A stretch of DNA of 64,000 nt from an uncultured Shewanella sp. (GTDB lineage: Bacteria; Pseudomonadota; Gammaproteobacteria; Enterobacterales; Shewanellaceae): the NCBI RefSeq assembly GCF_947501665.1, contig NZ_CANMWS010000027.1, forward strand, positions 1 through 64,000. Reading direction: 5' to 3'. Within the stretch, counting starts at the first letter, position 1, and each line of letters opens with the position of its first letter. Positions 62,310 to 64,000 of this stretch are shown in pieces. The notes under the pieces were generated by a model. It had not been told where the DNA came from. It made no database searches and worked only from the letters and a program-made list of their open reading frames with translations. A program made the translations under genes and the position numbers.

Positions 62310-62346
62310 TTGTAACTCGCTTATGTAGGGTTCAAATCCTTATCTC
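62310..62346 (+). repeat. Partial duplicate of the tRNA-Ser 3' end
   Basis: The 21 bases at 62326-62346 (TAGGGTTCAAATCC-T-TATCTC) match the tRNA T-arm and acceptor end (62238-62258) with one change; weaker similarity extends left (TTTGTAACTCG against TTTGTAGCCC). The duplicate lies 61 bp beyond the true tRNA 3' end, after its terminator, and lacks the CCA end. Such fragments arise at integrase attachment sites or by decay of a tandem tRNA copy. Confidence 0.75.
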
Positions 62347-62374
62347 AGGACGGAACACATATTAAAACAAAAAC

Positions 62375-62400
62375 GGCAGCCTTAACGGGTTGCCTTTTTT
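62375..62400. terminator. Terminator hairpin, probably for the minus-strand gene at the right edge
   Basis: GGCAGCC (62376-62382) / GGTTGCC around TTAACG, with a T-run on + and, read on -, GTTTTTGTTTT. It lies 16 bp past the stop of the minus-strand gene. Confidence 0.75.
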
Positions 62401-62415
62401 GTTTCTAATGACCGA

Positions 62416-64000
62416 CTAATTGATTTCAGTAACCCCAGGATAGTGAGTATCGATAGGTTTATCAGCGGGAACGACTTGAGTGACGACGGCGCTATTCGAC
62501 AGGGTATAAGCAAATAACTTATCATTATGGCCACTGCCATCTGAGACGACTCCGACAATATCGCCGTTTGAATCTTCTGTTAAAAAACCGACGACACTGG
62601 TCAGCCCAAAATCAGCGACTTGTAACGTACTATCATTAGTCGAGTCGAAGCGCATTAACTTGCCACCTTGAGTACCGTAGTAGAAATGCCCATCAGAAGC
62701 TGAAAATAACGCAGTAGAAGGTAAGTCGGTTAAGCCAGTAATGGCATCACTAATGGTGGGGGTGGTACAGTTATTGCTCAAACGTTGGATAGTACCTTGC
62801 CCAGACATTGCATTGTCGCGAGTGGCAAAAAAGCCCTCTCCACCGGCGCTCTTAAAGGCAATTGCTCTAACGGGAACATTCGCACCTACGGTGGTAAAGT
62901 CATATGAGTATTGTTGATGAGTTAGCGTGTCATAGCAATAAAGCCGCGTATCATTAAAGAACCAAAGATGATCATTATCCATAATCACTTCATATTCTGG
63001 CACCACATCGGCAGTCGTATCGAGGTCTTTGAGTGATTGAAAGGTAAGCGTTGCGCCATCGAGTGAAAAAAGTTGGTAACGTTTATAGAATAAATCAATC
63101 CCCAGCCCATAAAGTGTTCCTTGAGCAGATTCAGCGAGGCTAATTCCTGGGCGGACTCGATTAGGGGTAGTGATTGAGGTTAACGTACCTAATGCAGAAT
63201 CATAACGGAGTATTGAACCAGAGAATCGGCTGGTGCGTGCTGAAATAACGGAAAAAAGGTAATCTCCAGTGGATGTTTTTACTGCACGACCAAATGGAAA
63301 TCCTCCCGATTCAAAACCTAATGAAGCCATTTTTACTGAGAAATCTCCCCTATCATAGGTTAGTACGGCACCCTGACCATAATCACCGCCATCATAGCTC
63401 AATACTGACACGTAGCGGTCGTTGATATTATCGGTAGGATCATTGACTATCGCCGGGTCACCAATAAAGTAGCTTCCTCGATCGCTCCCGCCAGTGATAG
63501 CTGAGCGATCACTATAATTGGGCTGGGTTACCTCACTGAGAAAAGGGGCCTGTATGGTGAATGATGAGGGTAATGATCCCGCAGGTAAATCGACAAAGGT
63601 ATAGGCATTTTCGTCATTAACAGTAATATACATTCTCGCACCAACCTTCGATGCCACTAGGCCGTTAATATCAATGTCAGTCCAATTAGAAAAACCTCGT
63701 TCTAAGCTCGGTCTTGCAGCTCCCATATTGGTTTTATATAATGTAGCGGCATTAACACTGTTACCGGTACACAGAATAAATACATCAGGGTCAAGCCAAA
63801 AAAAAGCCCCTACTGGATCAGAGCAATCTCGGATAGTATAACCACTCCCTCCGCTGCGGGTTACGCCTTCCACTAGCGGAGGAGAAATGGATGTCACGTT
63901 GACAAAGCTGTCATTGTCAACAGCAATATGACGTCCTCGGCTCCAAGTATTATTGACAAAAATAGATATTTGCCAAGGCTGTGCTAAATCACTAGCATCT
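62416..64000 (-). CDS. Propeller-like hypothetical protein, 5' part beyond the right edge
   Basis: The frame stays open from its stop at 62416 through 64000, giving at least 528 residues; the GTG at 63897 is internal because the upstream codons (reading ...WSRGRHIAVDNDSFVN) continue without a stop. I do not recognise it. The sequence has repeated short beta-strand units with Gly and aromatic residues (GGFPFGRAVKTSTGDYLFS, GSILRYDSALGTLTS, GTLYGLGIDLFYKRYQLFS, GHFYYGTQGGKLMRFD), which reads like a beta-propeller or kelch-type repeat protein. Few cysteines. No signal peptide can be judged since the N-terminus is missing. It is probably extracellular or a surface protein, by analogy with its neighbourhood only. 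Confidence 0.75.
   Translation of the reverse strand, partial: DASDLAQPWQISIFVNNTWSRGRHIAVDNDSFVNVTSISPPLVEGVTRSGGSGYTIRDCSDPVGAFFWLDPDVFILCTGNSVNAATLYKTNMGAARPSLERGFSNWTDIDINGLVASKVGARMYITVNDENAYTFVDLPAGSLPSSFTIQAPFLSEVTQPNYSDRSAITGGSDRGSYFIGDPAIVNDPTDNINDRYVSVLSYDGGDYGQGAVLTYDRGDFSVKMASLGFESGGFPFGRAVKTSTGDYLFSVISARTSRFSGSILRYDSALGTLTSITTPNRVRPGISLAESAQGTLYGLGIDLFYKRYQLFSLDGATLTFQSLKDLDTTADVVPEYEVIMDNDHLWFFNDTRLYCYDTLTHQQYSYDFTTVGANVPVRAIAFKSAGGEGFFATRDNAMSGQGTIQRLSNNCTTPTISDAITGLTDLPSTALFSASDGHFYYGTQGGKLMRFDSTNDSTLQVADFGLTSVVGFLTEDSNGDIVGVVSDGSGHNDKLFAYTLSNSAVVTQVVPADKPIDTHYPGVTEIN

Noticed and set aside
1..64000. CRISPR arrays, rRNA, phage or transposase genes
   Set aside because: None seen on either strand; the dispersed repeats found are imperfect and widely spaced, not arrays.

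Overview
The window is a chromosomal segment of an AT-rich marine gammaproteobacterium, most likely Shewanella or a close relative. The grounds are an omega-3 polyunsaturated fatty acid (PUFA) synthase cluster of the pfa type, a tsaB / fadD / rnd / minCDE / ycgL neighbourhood, a solitary second EF-G, and a cyo quinol oxidase operon. This is inferred from gene content only; no database was searched. No phage, transposase, integrase or CRISPR array is visible.

Layout. 1-13.0 kb: the 3' part of pfaA, then pfaB, pfaC and pfaD, all on + and ending at a strong terminator. The phosphopantetheinyl transferase PfaE that activates the PfaA ACP domains is not in view. 13.0-26.6 kb: mostly single or paired housekeeping and accessory genes (LysE-type exporter with an AraC regulator, nadE, a MobA-like nucleotidyltransferase, xthA, yciB-yciI, an NAD(P)-dependent epimerase-like protein, a DsbA-like oxidoreductase, a membrane-anchored glutamate-synthase-like flavoprotein, fur). 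Three unrecognised small secreted proteins lie among them, two of them cysteine-rich. 27-36 kb: an EF-G paralogue, a hybrid sensor kinase, a flavoprotein oxidase, glucokinase, tsaB. 36-46 kb: an M50-type membrane protease behind a perfect 24-bp inverted repeat, an exported methyltransferase bracketed by two copies of a MITE-like repeat, an alpha/beta hydrolase, fadD, rnd, the minCDE operon, ycgL and a secreted SGNH hydrolase. 46.6-51.3 kb: cyoABCDE, a complete cytochrome bo3-type quinol oxidase with its heme O synthase.

51.6-64 kb is the least ordinary part. It has an OmpA-like protein with a degenerate peptidoglycan-binding motif, a giant lipoprotein of 15 Ig-like repeats capped by a small cysteine-containing domain, a 47-bp tandem repeat, and a two-gene cassette of large secreted proteins I do not recognise (ten mature cysteines each; the second has an EExxH motif). 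tRNA-Ser(UGA) follows with a decayed duplicate of its 3' end, then a propeller-like protein that runs off the right edge. All the unrecognised genes here carry export signals or look extracellular, so this is probably a cell-surface accessory region. A shared function is inference only.

Two families of non-coding dispersed repeats were found by eye. Family 1 has three copies (14.2, 22.8 and 34.6 kb), with ends near TAGGGCCTGTTG. Family 2 has two copies (36.8 and 38.2 kb), with terminal inverted repeats around TGATACTTCAAG. Both look like MITE-type elements mobilised in trans. Several starts were moved from the longest reading frame on Shine-Dalgarno or family-alignment grounds; these are noted entry by entry.
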